Source: JAWHQP01 sp032586195
GTDB lineage: Bacteria > Pseudomonadota > Gammaproteobacteria > Enterobacterales > Pasteurellaceae
Assembly (NCBI GenBank): GCA_032586195.1
Contig: JAWHQP010000004.1
Coordinates: 62,001-126,000 of the forward strand
Length of the DNA: 64,000 bases
Reading direction: 5' to 3'
Under the pieces are notes generated by a model. That model had not been told where the DNA came from, made no database searches, and saw only the letters and a list, made by a program, of their open reading frames with translations. This document shows, in pieces, positions 52,309 through 60,574 of the stretch (the first letter of the stretch is position 1; every line of letters starts with the position of its first letter). The translations under genes were made by a program, and so were the position numbers.

Positions 52309-52599
52309 TTAGGTTAAAATCGGCGTAATGTGAAAATCGCTTTTTTGCGAGGCGACCCATAGATCGTAATCCGCCTGCTGATGCAGCCAACTTTCCGGGC
52401 TAGGGCTGTTTTCACCCAGCCATGCGTGCAGACGCAATGCCATATCCGCACTGATCGCCGATTTGCCGTTGAGCAAGCGGGAGAGGGTAACACGATTGAC
52501 GCCGAGCTGCTTCGCCGCTTCCGTCACACTAATCCCCAGCTCAGGCAATATATCCTCGCGAATGACCTCCGCCGGATGTGGAGGATTGTACATATGCAT
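52309..52599 (-). CDS. HigA-type antitoxin without adjacent toxin
   Basis: 96 residues. HPAEVIREDILPELGISVTEAAKQLGVNRVTLSRLLNGKSAISADMALRLHAWLG is the XRE/HigA helix-turn-helix of addiction modules. AGGAGT before the ATG at 52599. HigB normally precedes HigA, but the 43 nt upstream contain only a promoter-like AT-rich stretch and the end of another gene. It is an orphan antitoxin or a solitary regulator. Confidence 0.88.
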   Translation of the reverse strand: MHMYNPPHPAEVIREDILPELGISVTEAAKQLGVNRVTLSRLLNGKSAISADMALRLHAWLGENSPSPESWLHQQADYDLWVASQKSDFHITPILT

Positions 52600-52642
52600 A
52601 TTAACTCCTAATGATAATTTTGATAATTTACAACTTCTATTC

Positions 52643-53401
52643 TTATTTATTTTCTTCCTTCACCGCTTTTGCCCGCAATGATTCCTGCGGGGTGAATTTT
52701 TCAATTGTACCTAATCGCTGTTGGGCTTCGGTACTGCTGGCGAGGACGGCTTTTTCGTACCATTGTTTGGCGGCGGCAAGATCTTTTTTCACGCCTAAGC
52801 CCTTGGCGTAGAGGTCACCCAGTGCGATAAAGGACGGGGCGGTGATGTGGTCAATACGATTCTGATCCTTTTTATACAGTTCGATGGCTTTGGCGTAATC
52901 CTGCGGAACGCCCAACCCTTGTTCATAGAGTTTCGCTAAAGCGTAGCGTGAGCTGATATCGCCGGTTTCATCGCCTTTTTGAAAATATTCGGCGGCTTTT
53001 TTGGCATCCGGTTTCACACCCAGCCCGTCACGGTAGATAAAGCCGAGATAGCGCGACGCTTTTCTATCGCCCTGCGCCGCGGCTTTTTCCAGCAGAAGTT
53101 TGGCTTTGCCGTAATCGGCACCGGTGCCGTAGCCGTATAAATATTGGATACCGAGGTTACGGTTGGCGCGATCAACGTTTTTGTCGGCGGCTTTTTCCGT
53201 CCATTGCAAGGCCTGAGTGTAGTTTACCGCAAGGCCGCCGTTACCCATTAAATAGGCTTCTCCCAGCTCTGCCTCAGCTTGTGTATCACCTTTCAGAGCG
53301 GCGGCGAGCACCTTGTCGAATACAAAAGGCGGATGCCGAAGATTGGCTGCGAAAGCGACGGCGGCGGCTAAAAGTGCGGTGCTGACAATGAGAGTTTTCA
53401 T
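52643..53401 (-). CDS. Sel1-repeat protein, exported
   Basis: 252 residues. Signal peptide MKTLIVSTALLAAAVAFA then five to six Sel1/TPR-like repeats with the (A/L)..LG..Y..G.GV..D..KA..W(Y)..A pattern: GEAYLMGNGGLAVNYTQALQWTEKAAD, GIQYLYGYGTGADYGKAKLLLEKAAAQG, GFIYRDGLGVKPDAKKAAEYFQKG, AKLYEQGLGVPQDYAKAIELYKK, GDLYAKGLGVKKDLAAAKQWYEKAV. It probably mediates protein contacts in the periplasm. Its start overlaps the csdE stop by 4 nt (ATGA-type), so it is in the csdA-csdE operon. An uptake sequence lies in the signal region (53372-53380). Confidence 0.85.
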   Translation of the reverse strand: MKTLIVSTALLAAAVAFAANLRHPPFVFDKVLAAALKGDTQAEAELGEAYLMGNGGLAVNYTQALQWTEKAADKNVDRANRNLGIQYLYGYGTGADYGKAKLLLEKAAAQGDRKASRYLGFIYRDGLGVKPDAKKAAEYFQKGDETGDISSRYALAKLYEQGLGVPQDYAKAIELYKKDQNRIDHITAPSFIALGDLYAKGLGVKKDLAAAKQWYEKAVLASSTEAQQRLGTIEKFTPQESLRAKAVKEENK

Positions 53402-53787
53402 TTTTGCTCCTGTAAAGAATGTAGGATTTTTTCAATTTGTTTTAACCCGTTGAGGCGGGTGGAACTCAGTCGTTCGGCAATTTTTAACCGCTTGAAGTAA
53501 TCGGTTAAGTCAAATTCGGTAAGCTGTTCGGCGGTTTTGCCGTTGACCGCTTGCAGTAGAAGCCACAGTAGCCCGTTGATAATTCTCGCCTCACTATAGG
53601 CCTCAATGTTAAAAGTGCGGTGCTGAGCCGGCGAGATTTTTAACCATACTTTCGCCTCGCAGCCGCTGATCGGCTGCATTTCCGCCAATTGTTGTTCCGT
53701 GGGTTGGGGCAACAGTTTGCCCACTTGGATGATTAAGCGGTAGCGGTCTTCCCAGCTTTTGGCTTGCGTGAATTGTTCGATATTCAT
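53398..53787 (-). CDS. csdE: SufE/CsdE-type sulfur acceptor
   Basis: 129 residues. The acceptor cysteine lies in MQPISGCEAKVWLKI (near residue 43), with the family end SSTRLNGLKQIEKILHSL. It takes persulfide from the cysteine desulfurase encoded 1 nt upstream and boosts its activity. The order desulfurase-SufE without sufBCD indicates the CsdA-CsdE system. Confidence 0.9.
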   Translation of the reverse strand: MNIEQFTQAKSWEDRYRLIIQVGKLLPQPTEQQLAEMQPISGCEAKVWLKISPAQHRTFNIEAYSEARIINGLLWLLLQAVNGKTAEQLTEFDLTDYFKRLKIAERLSSTRLNGLKQIEKILHSLQEQK

Positions 53788-53788
53788 A

Positions 53789-54988
53789 TTAGTCGTTCAA
53801 GAGTGCTAAGGCCTTGTCTAAGGCGATAAAAAAGGCGTCCACATCCTGCTGCGTGTTGTACGGCGCGAAGGATAAACGCAGGGTGGCGGGTTGCCCGAGC
53901 CGCGCCAAATAAGGCTGAGCGCAGTGCACGCCCGTGCGCAGGGCGATATTTTGTTCCGCCAGCAGGGTTGCGATATCCGACGCGGCAATGCCGTTACAGA
54001 CAAAACTGACAACAGCACCGGTATTGGGCGCGGAGAAGATCTGAATATTCCGGTATTGCTGTAACCGTCGTGCAGTTTGTTCCGCCAGTGTGACCGCGTG
54101 CCGCTCGGCGGCGGCAAAATCCCATCGGCTGAGCCATGCCAGCACCGCGTTAAAACCGATTACACCGGCGATGTTAGGGGTGCCGGCTTCAAGCCGATAG
54201 GGCAGATCGGCGAAAGTAATCCGTTCCTTACTCACTTTGTCCACCATTTTGCCACCGTAAAGCAGCGGCTGTAACAAGGCAAGCGAGCGGAGTTTGCCGC
54301 TCAGCACGCCCACGCCGTTAGGGCCGTAGAGTTTGTGAGCGGAAAAACAGAGAAAATCCGCATCCAGCGCCTGCAAATCAATGGCAAGATGGCAGACTGC
54401 CTGTGCCGCGTCCACACAGACCAAAGCGGCACTGTGCCGGCGGATAAGCCGGATCAGGGCGGCGATCGGCTGTTCCGTACCCGTCACATTAGAGACAAAA
54501 TTCAGCGCGACCACTTTGGTGCGCGGACTGAGCGCGGCAAGTAAGGCGCTCCGATCGATAATCCATTGATCATCAATGGGCAAAATGCGGATTTCAGCAC
54601 CGCACTTTGCGGCCGTCTGCGACCATGTGACGAAATTGGCGTGATGATCCGCTTCGCTGATGATAATTTCATCTCCCGCCTGTAAATGAGGAAGCAGGCC
54701 GTTTGCCACGGTGTTGATCGCTTGTGTCGTGCCGGAAGTCCACACCACCGCATTATCGCTTTCCGCGTTAATAAATTGCCGTACGCGGGAGCGGGCCTGT
54801 TCAAATTGAGCGGTCTGCCGTTTATCGTACTGGCTGCGGTGCACCGAGCCCGCGGATTGATAAAACGCCGTGGTGGCGTCGATCAAGGCTTGCGGTTTCA
54901 GCGCGGTGGCGGCGCTATCCAGATAAACCGCCGCGTTCGGCTGTTGGAAATAGGGGAATTCGGCCCGGAATTGTACGGGATTAAACAT
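53789..54988 (-). CDS. csdA: Class V cysteine desulfurase (CsdA/SufS type)
   Basis: 399 residues. PLP-dependent: YLDSAATALKPQALI, TSGTTQAINTVANGL, ADHHANFVTW, DAAQAVCH, PLP-lysine in CFSAHKLYGPNGVGVL, and the catalytic Cys in RTGVHCAQPYLARLG (near residue 355). It frees sulfur from cysteine as an enzyme persulfide and hands it to CsdE. It begins 2 nt after the nuclease gene in the same operon. An uptake sequence is present inside (54599-54607). Confidence 0.92.
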   Translation of the reverse strand: MFNPVQFRAEFPYFQQPNAAVYLDSAATALKPQALIDATTAFYQSAGSVHRSQYDKRQTAQFEQARSRVRQFINAESDNAVVWTSGTTQAINTVANGLLPHLQAGDEIIISEADHHANFVTWSQTAAKCGAEIRILPIDDQWIIDRSALLAALSPRTKVVALNFVSNVTGTEQPIAALIRLIRRHSAALVCVDAAQAVCHLAIDLQALDADFLCFSAHKLYGPNGVGVLSGKLRSLALLQPLLYGGKMVDKVSKERITFADLPYRLEAGTPNIAGVIGFNAVLAWLSRWDFAAAERHAVTLAEQTARRLQQYRNIQIFSAPNTGAVVSFVCNGIAASDIATLLAEQNIALRTGVHCAQPYLARLGQPATLRLSFAPYNTQQDVDAFFIALDKALALLND

Positions 54989-54990
54989 GA

Positions 54991-55494
54991 TTATTTTCCT
55001 TGCTGTTTTTGCTTACGGAATTGGCTCGGCGGAATGGGATTTTTATCCTGCCATAAGCCGATTCGTTGTGTTTGAGCTTGCTTTTGTGCCTGTAAATAAA
55101 TCGGGTTTTGCACGTATTGCTCATAAGCCCATGCCATACCCGTCTGTACCATGCGCAGATTAATATTGCGACTGCCGTCATAAAGAGTGGCGAGAATGCG
55201 TTGATAGCGGTCGTAGCCTGAGATTTTCAGTCGAACCTCTTTTTTGAAGATCAGATTTGCCAAGGTCCGGCGTGACTTTGCCCCAAAGGGCTGATTGCGT
55301 TCAGGAGCGTCAATTTCCTGCAGACGGACCTTTAATTGTTTATTGTTATGTGCAAGGCAGGTGATTGTATCACCGTCGGAAATTCGTATTACACGGCAGT
55401 TAACCGTTCGCTCGTTCGGTTTAAGGGGAGAGGCGAAAGCAAATTGTGTAAGAAAAAAAGCACAGAAAAAAAGTGCGGTGCGTTTTTTTAACAT
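54991..55494 (-). CDS. Thermonuclease-family (SNase) secreted nuclease
   Basis: 167 residues. Signal peptide (TALFFCAFFLTQFAFAS) then the staphylococcal-nuclease fold: RVIRISDGDTITC (Asp pair), VRLQEIDAPERNQPFGAKSRRTLANLI (catalytic R and E) and VQTGMAWAYEQY. It is a Ca-dependent extracytoplasmic nuclease. Position in front of csdA-csdE matches a gene order known from H. influenzae. An uptake sequence lies within the signal region (55471-55479). Confidence 0.87.
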   Translation of the reverse strand: MLKKRTALFFCAFFLTQFAFASPLKPNERTVNCRVIRISDGDTITCLAHNNKQLKVRLQEIDAPERNQPFGAKSRRTLANLIFKKEVRLKISGYDRYQRILATLYDGSRNINLRMVQTGMAWAYEQYVQNPIYLQAQKQAQTQRIGLWQDKNPIPPSQFRKQKQQGK

Positions 55495-55621
55495 TTTTTT
55501 AGTTTAAATCAAATTTAATGCCGGGAAATGCTGCATATTTTACCAAAACCTTTACCAAAGAGGAAAAAATAAGAGTAAAATCTTTTTTAAAATTTCTAAA
55601 AAAATTTGAATAGGTAAAATT

Positions 55622-56086
55622 ATGGCGTTGTCGGACAGGGATTCATGGGTTTGGAAAGCGATTAATCTGATTCGTGCCCTTGTGATTATGTATTTGTTGT
55701 TGTACATCGGAGAATGGATTGCCAAGCTCATTCCGTTCGGTATTCCGGGCAGTATTTACGGCTTATTGCTGCTGTTTTTCGGTTTAACCACTCATATAGT
55801 GAGACTGGAATGGGTTTATTTCGGGGCGAGTCTGTTGATTCGTTACATGGCGGTGTTATTTGTGCCCGTCAGCGTAGGCATTATGAAATATGCCGATTTG
55901 CTGACCTCGCAGGCGAAAGCGCTGTTGATTCCGAATGTGGTGAGTACCTGCGTTACCTTAGTCGCACTCGGTTTTTTTGCCGATTATTTGTTTTCGCTCA
56001 GTTCTTTTACCCGTAAGCGTAAAAAGGTTATCAAACGCCGCAGCATTAACAGCCGGGTTGTGGTGAACGAAGGAGGAGAGAAATGA
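55622..56086 (+). CDS. yohJ: CidA/LrgA family protein (YohJ)
   Basis: 154 residues with four TM segments: LYIGEWIAKLIPFGIPGSIYGLLLLFF and RYMAVLFVPVSVGIMKYADLLTSQ are LrgA signatures. The C-terminus carries an extra basic tail (TRKRKKVIKRRSINSRV). Overlap of 4 nt with the next gene marks the usual pair. The holin-like family affects murein hydrolase export or, in some species, metabolite efflux. Confidence 0.9.
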   Translation: MALSDRDSWVWKAINLIRALVIMYLLLYIGEWIAKLIPFGIPGSIYGLLLLFFGLTTHIVRLEWVYFGASLLIRYMAVLFVPVSVGIMKYADLLTSQAKALLIPNVVSTCVTLVALGFFADYLFSLSSFTRKRKKVIKRRSINSRVVVNEGGEK

Positions 56087-56772
56087 TGTACCTTTACTCT
56101 ATCCTCACCATCATCGGTTTCTGGCTCGCGCTGCAAATCAGTAAACGGTTGAAGTCCGTGCTGCTAAACAGCTTTGTGTTGACCGTGATTATTTTAGTCG
56201 CTTTGCTGCACTTCACAGAGATTCCTTATGATACCTATATGGAAGGTAATGCGCCGCTGAATAATCTGTTGGGTGTCAGTGTGGTGGCGTTGGCTTTGCC
56301 TTTGTATGAACAGATTCACCAGATTGCCGCTCGCTGGAAAGCCATTTTATTGACCGTGGTCTGTGCTTCCGTTTTGTCTATGCTGACAGGCGGCGTATTG
56401 GCATTATTACTAGGCGCCGGCCCGGAAATTGTGGCGACCATTTTGCCGAAATCCATCACCACGCCGATTGCTATGTCGGTATCGCATAATATCGGCGGTG
56501 TGCCCGCGGTGACGGCGGTAAGCGTTGTCGTGGCGGGTTTGCAGGGTTCGGTTTTTGGTTATGTGATATTGAAAAAATTACGCCTGAAACATCCTGAGGC
56601 GATTGGGCTTTCGGTCGGGGCGGTTTCCCATGCGCTCGGTACTGTCAGTTGCATGGAAGCGGATGCCAAAGCGGGCAGTTACAGTTCTATTGCCTTGGTA
56701 TTATGTGGAATTACGAGTTCAATTTTGGCTCCGTTTGTGTTTAAATTGATTTACCTGTTTGTCGCCGTTTAA
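56083..56772 (+). CDS. yohK: LrgB/CidB family protein (YohK)
   Basis: 229 residues with about seven TM segments. NNLLGVSVVALALPLYEQI, LLGAGPEIVATILPKSITTPIAMSVSHNIGGVPAVTA and GLSVGAVSHALGTVSCMEAD are typical LrgB blocks. It works with the LrgA-type protein encoded in the overlapping gene. The dGTPase gene follows after about 10 nt. Confidence 0.92.
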   Translation: MMYLYSILTIIGFWLALQISKRLKSVLLNSFVLTVIILVALLHFTEIPYDTYMEGNAPLNNLLGVSVVALALPLYEQIHQIAARWKAILLTVVCASVLSMLTGGVLALLLGAGPEIVATILPKSITTPIAMSVSHNIGGVPAVTAVSVVVAGLQGSVFGYVILKKLRLKHPEAIGLSVGAVSHALGTVSCMEADAKAGSYSSIALVLCGITSSILAPFVFKLIYLFVAV

Positions 56773-56782
56773 AGGTATCAAT

Positions 56783-58138
56783 TTGATTTTAAAAACTCCC
56801 ATTAATTCGCAATGGCAAGAGCGTTTTGTGGCGGATCCGCCAAGAGAAAGTGATCACCGTCCGTCGTTTCGGCGTGATCGCGGTCGTATTCTGCATAGCG
56901 CCGCTTTCCGTTGCCTGCAAGGTAAAACCCAGATTCATGCGGTGGGTGAAAATGATTTTTATCGCACCCGTCTCACTCATTCTCTTGAAGTGGCGCAAAT
57001 CGGCAGCAGCATTACGGCTCAGCTTAAATTTGCCGAATCCTTTGTCGGTTTGCCGCTGCCTGCTGCGGCGGATAAAGCCGAGTCGCAACGCTATCTCAAA
57101 TCTCTGCTGCCGAGTAACGATTTAGTCGAAAGTCTGTGTTTTGCTCATGATATCGGACATCCGCCGTTCGGACACGGCGGCGAAACCGCTCTGAATTATA
57201 TGATGCGTGATGCGGGCGGCTTTGAGGGTAACGCCCAGACTTTCCGTATCATTACCAAACTTGAACCTTACACCCAGACGGCCGGCATGAATCTCACCCG
57301 TCGTACGGTGCTGGGGTTGGTGAAATACCCGACCCTGCTGGACCTTTCTTCACCGCAATACGAGCATTTCACCCAGCCTCAGCAGGACAGCAAATATGTC
57401 AATATCCATGACTGGCGGCCGGGCAAAGGGCTGTTCCGTGATGATGCCGCTATGTTTGACTGGCTGCTGGAACCGCTGTCTTCGGCAGATCGCCGGCAAT
57501 TCACCCGCCTGCAAAAAGTGCGGTGTGATTTTCGCGAGATTTTGAAAACCTGCTATAAATCCCTTGATTGCAGCATTATGGAACTGGCGGATGACATCGC
57601 CTACGGTGTACATGATTTGGAAGACGCCATTGTAGTGGGAGTGGTTTCGCGCGAGCAATGGCAAGAGGCGTTACAACAGCTGCGGCGTTGTGATTCGCCA
57701 TGGATGCGTGAGCGAATTGAAGCACTCACCGAAAAACTGTTTTCCGATCAGCACTATCTGCGCAAAAACGCTATCGGCGCTCTGGTTAATTATTTTATTA
57801 CCCATGTGCGCTGGAAATATCAGCCCGGTTTTACTGATCCGCTGTTTGCTTATAACGCGGAACTGCCGCCGGAAGTGGTCGCCGTGCTGAATATTTTCAA
57901 AGCCTTTGTGCTGAAATATGTGATTCAGGATGTAGAAACCCAGCGTATAGAATATAAAGGACAGCGAATTCTGACCGAAATGTTCCAGATTTTCGCCGCT
58001 AACCCGGAACGGCTGCTTCCCCGTAACACGGCAAACCGTTGGCGGGCCGCCGCTGAAAACGGCAAAAAACGGGTCATCTGCGATTATATGGCGGGTATGT
58101 CTGACGCTTATGCATTGAAGGTTTATCATCAGTTGTAA
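56783..58138 (+). CDS. dgt: dGTP triphosphohydrolase-like HD-domain protein
   Basis: About 451 residues. A TTG at 56783, 7 nt after AAAGG, is the likely start (a TTG at 56759 overlaps yohK). RDRGRILHSAAFRCLQGKTQIHAVGENDFYRTRLTHSLEVAQIG, CFAHDIGHPPFGHGGETALNYMM and ELADDIAYGVHDLEDAI carry the HD metal ligands (H, HD, D). It cleaves dGTP (or other dNTPs) to deoxynucleoside and triphosphate. An uptake sequence is at 57516-57524. Confidence 0.9.
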   Translation: MILKTPINSQWQERFVADPPRESDHRPSFRRDRGRILHSAAFRCLQGKTQIHAVGENDFYRTRLTHSLEVAQIGSSITAQLKFAESFVGLPLPAAADKAESQRYLKSLLPSNDLVESLCFAHDIGHPPFGHGGETALNYMMRDAGGFEGNAQTFRIITKLEPYTQTAGMNLTRRTVLGLVKYPTLLDLSSPQYEHFTQPQQDSKYVNIHDWRPGKGLFRDDAAMFDWLLEPLSSADRRQFTRLQKVRCDFREILKTCYKSLDCSIMELADDIAYGVHDLEDAIVVGVVSREQWQEALQQLRRCDSPWMRERIEALTEKLFSDQHYLRKNAIGALVNYFITHVRWKYQPGFTDPLFAYNAELPPEVVAVLNIFKAFVLKYVIQDVETQRIEYKGQRILTEMFQIFAANPERLLPRNTANRWRAAAENGKKRVICDYMAGMSDAYALKVYHQL

Positions 58139-58157
58139 AAATATTTGTAATAAACTT

Positions 58158-59207
58158 ATGAACAAACAAATAGATATTACTTTTATTGTGCCTGTATATA
58201 ATACGGCAGAATATTTAGCAGAATGTTTAGATAGCATTTTAATCCAAGATATTAGTAAAGAAGTTTTAGTAATTAATGACGGCTCAACAGATAATAGTGC
58301 GGAAATTTTAGCTGTGTATGCTAAACAATATTCTGAAGTTCGCGTTATTAACCAAGCAAATAAAGGTGTTTCTGCCGCTCGTAATCTAGGGATAAAACAA
58401 GCTAGGGGTGAATTTATCTGGTTTCTAGATTCGGATGATAAACTTTTTTCTCAGATTGGATGGAGTGAGTATATTACGTATTTAAGAGATCATAATGATT
58501 GTTCTTTAATTAAGTTTACGGTCTATGAGAATAAAACGAATTGTTTCCTTAGTTCTGTGTCGGATGAAGTGAATAAGGTAATACTTGAAATCTATTTAAA
58601 AAAACGAGCTGGTATGCATGAAACAATAAGAATAACTACGTCAGACTACCTGTTTGAATCAATCAAAAGAGCTAATTACGCTTTCTTCTGTGTTCCTTTT
58701 TTGTATAGAACAGCATTTTTGCGAAAAAACAATCTTTATTTTTCAGAACTGATTTCCCATGCAGAAGATACGGTATTCATGGCACAGGTATTAAGTTGTG
58801 ATCCTCAGACCTATTTGATAGAAACCAGTGAAACAGCTTATTTTTACCGTTATCGTCAAAATAGCGCAACTCAAAATAAGGATAATGAGCAGGAAAAAAT
58901 AGAAATGCATTTTAAGGCCCAGCAAATTTTGTTGCATTATATTATCTGCAACAGTTCGAAATTTAACCATTATCCTATGTTAAAAAGAATGCTTTTTATA
59001 ATGGCATTAAAGAATAGTAGTTGTATATTTGAAAGTTATAGTGAATTCATGCCAGAGACCAAAACATTTCTGAGAAAATTTCTTACTATTGAGAATTATG
59101 TGAATTATTCATTTCTCAGTGAGATTGCGCTAAGAGAATTTAATCAGCATTTTTTTGGGCGAGAGAAAACGTTTGAATTATTTGAACGCTATCTTAATGT
59201 TCAGTAA
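58158..59207 (+). CDS. GT2 glycosyltransferase, AT-rich
   Basis: 349 residues. The GT2 core is clear: ITFIVPVYNTAEYLAECLDSIL, VLVINDGSTDNS, GVSAARNLGIKQARGEFIWFLDSDDK (DSDD) and HAEDTVFMAQVLSC. No signal peptide. The C-terminal 130 residues are helical and not recognised. It is noticeably more AT-rich than its neighbours and has a weak ribosome-binding site, which suggests acquired DNA between dgt and the sulfatase pair. It probably adds a sugar to LPS or another surface glycan. It resembles the GT2 half of the gene at 11424. Confidence 0.8.
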   Translation: MNKQIDITFIVPVYNTAEYLAECLDSILIQDISKEVLVINDGSTDNSAEILAVYAKQYSEVRVINQANKGVSAARNLGIKQARGEFIWFLDSDDKLFSQIGWSEYITYLRDHNDCSLIKFTVYENKTNCFLSSVSDEVNKVILEIYLKKRAGMHETIRITTSDYLFESIKRANYAFFCVPFLYRTAFLRKNNLYFSELISHAEDTVFMAQVLSCDPQTYLIETSETAYFYRYRQNSATQNKDNEQEKIEMHFKAQQILLHYIICNSSKFNHYPMLKRMLFIMALKNSSCIFESYSEFMPETKTFLRKFLTIENYVNYSFLSEIALREFNQHFFGREKTFELFERYLNVQ

Positions 59208-59307
59208 TAGTATTTAACCGTAAAATATGTTTCTCAAATAAAGTGCGGTGCTGAAAATCTGATTTTTTAACCTGCTATGTTGCCAGTCATACAATGAGGA
59301 TAACTGA

Positions 59308-60513
59308 CTATTCGGTTGAATAAATCCTATCCCGATATAGACTCACCAATTCAATCGGGTAACCTTGTTGTTTTAAGGTTACCATAAAATTCATCGCTGG
59401 CATGAGATGTTGGAAAATTTGTTTGTAAGCGGTGCAAAAATAGTTATGGCGTTCGCCTTGTGCATTGGTGATGAAACGGTGTTTCGGACAACCGCCATGG
59501 CAAAATGTCTTCCATTCACAGGCTTGACATTGTTGATTTAATGCCTGTTTTCGGGCGGAAAGCGCGGTGGCTTTTTGCGCTATTTCCTGTTCGGACAGAT
59601 CTTGAATGTTGCCCATTTTGTATTCGGGATAAACAAAATGGTCACAGCTGTACACATCGCCGTTCGCCTCTAGCGCGAGGTTTTCACCGCCGCATTTTTC
59701 GCGGTAAATACACATTAAAGCTTCAAAACCGCAGTAACGGGCGAAAATGGATTCAAACAGTTGTACGGAAATCCGTCCCACATCTTTGATAATCCATTCG
59801 TTAAATAAGGCGTTAATAAAATCGGCGTATTGTTGTGCGCTGATTGAAAAAGGGGTGGTGACGGGTAAAATTGAACCGGCATTCAGCCATTGGGGTTTGA
59901 AATTGTCATCTAAACCTTGTGTTTCTACCACTGGGATAAATTGCATATAGCGGCTGCCGAGGGATTTTAACAAACGATATACACGAACGGCGTGCCGCGC
60001 ATTAAGATTGTTAACCACCGTCAGCGTGTTAAATTCCACGCCTTTTTCGTTCAATAAATTGATTGCGTTTTTGACTTGTTCAAAGGTGCCTTTACCTGCG
60101 CGGTTGACGCGGTAGGCATTATGCAGCTCTTCGTCACCGTCAATAGAAATGCCGATCAGAATGTCATGCTGTTTGAAAAAATCCGCCCATTTTTCGTTGA
60201 TTAAAATTCCGTTGGTTTGAATGGCGTTTTTGACGGTTTTACCGAATTCTTTGGCGATATCCTGTTGAATTTGAACGATTTGTTGATAAAACTCAAGCCC
60301 GGCCATTAACGGCTCTCCGCCTTGCCATGTGAAAAAAACCGTGTTATCCGACGTTTGTCGAATATGTTGACGGATAAAATGTTCAGCCATATCTAAACGC
60401 ATAAACGGCGTTTTCTCACAGGGTGATATAAAAGCTTCTTTTTCCAAATAAAAGCAGTAATCACATTGAATATTACATTGGAAACTGGTCGGTTTAAGCA
60501 TAAAACTTAACAT
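59308..60513 (-). CDS. Anaerobic sulfatase-maturating enzyme (radical SAM)
   Basis: 401 residues. Radical-SAM CxxxCxxC is in SFQCNIQCDYCFYLEKE near the N-terminus, and FFTWQGGEPLMAGLEFY follows. SPASM-type cysteines for auxiliary clusters are in FCGFEALMCIYREKCGGENLALEANGDVYSCDHFVYPEYKMGN and ALNQQCQACEWKTFCHGGCPKH. These match anSME, which converts an active-site Ser or Cys of sulfatases to formylglycine without oxygen. AAGGATGAT before the ATG at 60513 supports this start. Its gene follows the sulfatase by about 60 nt on the same strand. Confidence 0.9.
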   Translation of the reverse strand: MLSFMLKPTSFQCNIQCDYCFYLEKEAFISPCEKTPFMRLDMAEHFIRQHIRQTSDNTVFFTWQGGEPLMAGLEFYQQIVQIQQDIAKEFGKTVKNAIQTNGILINEKWADFFKQHDILIGISIDGDEELHNAYRVNRAGKGTFEQVKNAINLLNEKGVEFNTLTVVNNLNARHAVRVYRLLKSLGSRYMQFIPVVETQGLDDNFKPQWLNAGSILPVTTPFSISAQQYADFINALFNEWIIKDVGRISVQLFESIFARYCGFEALMCIYREKCGGENLALEANGDVYSCDHFVYPEYKMGNIQDLSEQEIAQKATALSARKQALNQQCQACEWKTFCHGGCPKHRFITNAQGERHNYFCTAYKQIFQHLMPAMNFMVTLKQQGYPIELVSLYRDRIYSTE

Positions 60514-60574
60514 ATCATCCTTCTTTGTCGGCGTTGAAGAGAACGCCCCGCCAAAAGCGGGGCATGGCTGTCGA

